Position numbers and translations under genes: made by a program | In this document: one piece after another, positions 61,716-64,000 of the stretch | Position numbering within the stretch: position 1 is the first letter of the stretch | Layout of the letters: each line of letters begins with the position of its first letter | DNA from: RH-AL1 sp965277735 | GTDB lineage: Bacteria > Pseudomonadota > Alphaproteobacteria > Rhizobiales > Beijerinckiaceae | Direction of reading: 5' to 3' | DNA: 64,000 bases | NCBI GenBank assembly: GCA_965277735.1 | Contig: CBDIDO010000003.1 | Coordinates: forward strand, 558,001-622,000 | The notes under the pieces: generated by a model | What the model was told of the DNA's origin: nothing | Databases searched by the model: none | What the model saw: only the letters and a program-made list of their open reading frames with translations

Positions 61716-61961
61716 ATGGACGTGCGGGAGACCATTCTCGACGAGATGCGCCGCGTTGCGCGGGAACAGAAGAAGACGCTCGGCCCTCTGGACGACGACA
61801 CGCCGCTGCTCGGCAGCGGACTCGACTCGCTCTGCTTCGCGATCCTCGTCGCGCGCCTCGAGGAGACGCTCGGCATCGACCCGTTCTCCAGCTCGGAAGA
61901 CGTTGCGCTACCGGTCACCGTCGGCGACCTCATCGAATTCTACGAGCATGCCCGGGTCTGA
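61716..61961 (+). CDS. Acyl carrier protein (second, stand-alone)
   Basis: This 81-residue protein has the phosphopantetheine site LLGSGLDSLCFAILVARL (the DSL serine is the attachment point) and ends VTVGDLIEFYEHARV. AAAGGG lies before the ATG. Its last 14 bp overlap the next ligase gene, implying that the ligase loads it. It differs from the first ACP at 9143. A role in acyl transfer to glycan or lipid is inference. Confidence 0.9.
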   Translation: MDVRETILDEMRRVAREQKKTLGPLDDDTPLLGSGLDSLCFAILVARLEETLGIDPFSSSEDVALPVTVGDLIEFYEHARV

Positions 61962-63354
61962 CGTGCCCAGGTCTGAGCTGCCCAAGTCTGGCGTGCCCAA
62001 CTCTGAGTTCGGCGCGACGTCGCGCCTCGCCGCGCGTGCCGCGACCCGCCTGATCGACAGCGACGCGACGCGCGATCTCGGCGCGCTGGCCACCGGCACC
62101 TGCCTCCAGGGCGCCGCGTCCGGCCTGGCCGGCCGCTCCGTCCTCGTCGCGACGCGCGCGCAGCGCGAGAGCGGCCTCGCACTCGTCGAGCTCGATGGCC
62201 TGGTGCGGCGCATGGTGATCGCGCCGCCCGATCTCAATCCCGAGCATCTGGCGGCGATCGTTGAGGACGCGGAGATCGAGTCGATCGTCTGCGACGAGCC
62301 CGAGCGTTTTGCCGCGCTCGATCTGCCGGTCACGCTGATCGCGGACGCGATCGTGCCGGCCGGGGCCTTGCCGCGCGCGCATGACACGCAATGGGTGCTG
62401 CTGACCTCCGGCACGCTGGGGCGGCCCAAGATGGTCGCGCACACGCTCGCCGCGCTCACCGGCGCCATCGACGGACCGCCGCACGACGGCAAGGTCGTCT
62501 GGTCGACCTTCTACGACATCCGCCGCTACGGCGGCTTGCAGATGTTTTTGCGGGCGCTGCTGGGCAAGACGGATTTTGTCCTCACCGATGCGGCCGAGCC
62601 GCTCTGCGACCTGCTGCAGCGGCTCGGCACCGCCGGCGTTACCGCGATCTCGGGCACGCCGTCGCACTGGCGCCGCGTGCTGATGAGCAACGCGCGCGGC
62701 CCCTTCGCGCCGCGCTACGTGCGGCTCTCCGGCGAGATTGCCGACCAGATGGTGCTCGACGGTCTGCGCAGCGCATTTCCGGGCGTCACGATAGAGCACG
62801 CCTATGCGTCGACGGAAGCTGGCGTCGGCTTCACCGTGGCCGATGGGCTCGAAGGCTTCCCTGCCGCCTACCTCTACCGCGACAGCGCGGTCGCGATGAA
62901 GGTCGAGGACGACACGTTGCGCATCAAGTCGCCGCGCGCCGCCTCGTTCTACCTCGGCGCCACCGCGCCGGTGCTGACGGATGCCGACGGCTACGTCGAC
63001 ACCGGCGACGTCGTGAAGCGCCGCGGCGACCGCTACGTCTTCGCCGGCCGGCGCGGGGGAATCATCAACGTCGGCGGCCTCAAGGTGAACCCGGAAGAGG
63101 TCGAAGCCGCCATCAACGCCCACGCAGGCGTGCGCATGTCACTCGTCCATGCGCGGAAAAGCCCGCTGACCGGCGCGATCGTTGCCGCCGACGTCGTGCT
63201 GCGCGACGGCGAGGCTGACTACGGAACGTTACGCGAGGAGATCCTCGAGGCGTGCCGCGCCCAGCTCGAGCGTCACAAGGTGCCGGCCATCCTGCGCTTC
63301 GTGCCGTCGCTGCCGCTGACGCCTGGCGGCAAGCTCTTGCGCGCGCAAGGCTGA
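61948..63354 (+). CDS. AMP-forming acyl-ACP/acyl-CoA ligase
   Basis: This 468-residue adenylating enzyme has the P-loop LLTSGTLGRPKMVAHT, the adenine motif YASTEAGVGF, the TGD motif VDTGDVVKRRGDRYVFAGRR, the hinge GGIINVGGLKVNPEEVE and the C-terminal lysine LTPGGKLLRAQG. It is smaller than the FATP-type enzyme at 10439 and lacks about 100 N-terminal residues. Its N-terminus is encoded by a fourfold 15-bp repeat giving Pro-x-Ser-x-x units. It overlaps the ACP gene, so it probably charges that ACP. Confidence 0.88.
   Translation: MPGSDVPRSELPKSGVPNSEFGATSRLAARAATRLIDSDATRDLGALATGTCLQGAASGLAGRSVLVATRAQRESGLALVELDGLVRRMVIAPPDLNPEHLAAIVEDAEIESIVCDEPERFAALDLPVTLIADAIVPAGALPRAHDTQWVLLTSGTLGRPKMVAHTLAALTGAIDGPPHDGKVVWSTFYDIRRYGGLQMFLRALLGKTDFVLTDAAEPLCDLLQRLGTAGVTAISGTPSHWRRVLMSNARGPFAPRYVRLSGEIADQMVLDGLRSAFPGVTIEHAYASTEAGVGFTVADGLEGFPAAYLYRDSAVAMKVEDDTLRIKSPRAASFYLGATAPVLTDADGYVDTGDVVKRRGDRYVFAGRRGGIINVGGLKVNPEEVEAAINAHAGVRMSLVHARKSPLTGAIVAADVVLRDGEADYGTLREEILEACRAQLERHKVPAILRFVPSLPLTPGGKLLRAQG
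61951..62010 (+). repeat. Four 15-bp tandem repeats at the ligase N-terminus
   Basis: CCCGGGTCTGACGTG, CCCAGGTCTGAGCTG, CCCAAGTCTGGCGTG and CCCAACTCTGAGTTC follow each other exactly in register and encode PGSDV, PRSEL, PKSGV, PNSEF. The first also contains the ACP stop codon. Copy number may vary between strains. Confidence 0.85.
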
Positions 63355-63357
63355 GCC

Positions 63358-64000
63358 ATGCAGGGCGCGCCACGGACGGTCATCGTCACCGGCGGCAGCC
63401 GCGGCCTCGGGCTTGGCATCGCGACGGCTCTGGCGGCGCAAGGCTACCGCGTCGTCGCGGTCGCGCGGCGCGAAAGCGAGGCGCTGCAGGCGGCCGCCGC
63501 CGCCGTGGCGGCGCCGGGATCGCTCCATTTCGAGCCGTTCGATCTCGAACATCTCGCCGAGGTGCATGAGTTCGTTCGCGGCCTGCGCAAGACCCACGGT
63601 CCCATTTACGGGCTCGTCAACAACGCCGGCATCGGCACCGAGGGCGTCCTGGCGACGATGCCGATTCCGTCCATCGAGCGCCTCGTGCACCTCAACACGC
63701 TGGCGCCGATGGTGCTGACCAAGCATGTCGTGCGCTCGATGATGGCGTCGAGCGCGGGTCGCATCATCAACATGTCGTCGATCATCGGCTCGACGGGCTA
63801 CAGCGGGCTCTCGGTCTACGCGGCCACGAAGGCCTCGATGATCGGCTTCACGCGCTCGCTGGCGCGCGAGGTCGGCTCGCTCGGCATCACGGTGAACGCG
63901 ATCGCGCCCGGCTTCGTCGACACCGAGATGACGTCGGCGCTCGACGACGCGCAGCGCGCCAAGATCGCCCGCCGGTCGGCCCTCGGCCGGCTCGCGTCGG
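63358..64000 (+). CDS. SDR-family oxidoreductase, FabG-like (partial, runs off the end)
   Basis: At least 214 residues of a short-chain dehydrogenase: NAD(P) motif VTGGSRGLGLGIATAL, LVNNAGIGTEG, the catalytic Ser in RIINMSSIIGST, and YAATKAS (YxxxK), then ITVNAIAPGFVDTEMTSALD. It resembles 3-oxoacyl-ACP reductases and starts 4 bp after the ligase stop. It is probably the reductase of the same ACP pathway. The 3' end lies beyond the window. Confidence 0.93.
   Translation, partial: MQGAPRTVIVTGGSRGLGLGIATALAAQGYRVVAVARRESEALQAAAAAVAAPGSLHFEPFDLEHLAEVHEFVRGLRKTHGPIYGLVNNAGIGTEGVLATMPIPSIERLVHLNTLAPMVLTKHVVRSMMASSAGRIINMSSIIGSTGYSGLSVYAATKASMIGFTRSLAREVGSLGITVNAIAPGFVDTEMTSALDDAQRAKIARRSALGRLAS

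Overview
This is a GC-rich chromosomal window with densely packed genes and many stop/start overlaps of the ATGA, GTGA and TTGA type. The gene content (lgt-MidA-PgeF, ftsEX beside an MJ0042 zinc-finger gene, exbBD-tonB, DUF1097, YifB, an FeS-type photolyase, a CtrA-like box next to a GANTC site, Rhizobiales-style palindromic repeats) points to an alphaproteobacterium, most likely order Hyphomicrobiales near the Methylobacteriaceae/Beijerinckiaceae. The organism is inferred from gene content only. I recognised no rRNA, tRNA, CRISPR array, prophage or insertion sequence.

Layout. 0-5.2 kb: a TetR regulator divergent from an O-methyltransferase, two small unknown genes, then a three-gene ECF sigma / anti-sigma / subtilisin-like protease operon. 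5.2-7.6 kb: a secreted Gly/Trp-rich protein, prfC, and a dead TMEM175-like fragment. 7.7-12.3 kb: an acyl carrier protein (ACP) cluster with an acyl-CoA dehydrogenase, ACP, GNAT-like acyltransferase and FATP-type acyl-CoA synthetase. 12.3-16 kb: a class C beta-lactamase-like hydrolase, a ParDE toxin-antitoxin pair, YifB, and a frameshifted FitA-like antitoxin. 16-21 kb: a sodium:solute symporter with a small membrane partner, divergent from a MoxY-like histidine kinase and its response regulator, then a DUF1097 membrane protein. 21-23.4 kb: a small secreted protein, a rhodanese, PhzF and Nudix. 23.5-28.9 kb: exbB-exbD-tonB, recF, a second TonB-like gene and a GNAT. 29-31.8 kb: lgt-midA-pgeF. 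31.8-35 kb: a frameshifted HxlR regulator divergent from an NmrA-like oxidoreductase, a DoxX-like protein, and ftsY. 35-41 kb: a chemoreceptor, an MJ0042 protein, ftsEX and a lytic transglycosylase. 41-52.5 kb: an FeS photolyase and a complete RND efflux operon with two permeases. 52.5-56.9 kb: a GH63-like glucosidase, prs and DUF2147. 57-64 kb: uvrC carrying an in-frame palindromic element, a HAD phosphatase, a flippase, and a second ACP / adenylating enzyme / SDR set running off the window end.

Main points of interest: (1) the sigma/anti-sigma/protease operon, where the anti-sigma factor appears to end in a domain resembling the protease's own propeptide; (2) two separate ACP-plus-AMP-ligase loci that look like dedicated acyl-transfer systems; (3) a large palindromic repeat translated in frame inside uvrC, with relatives between genes across the window; (4) a 32-bp-period array of near-palindromic sites between the glucosidase and prs; (5) a perfect CtrA-type box upstream of ftsE. 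Several regulators and small genes (HxlR, FitA-like, TMEM175-like) are broken.
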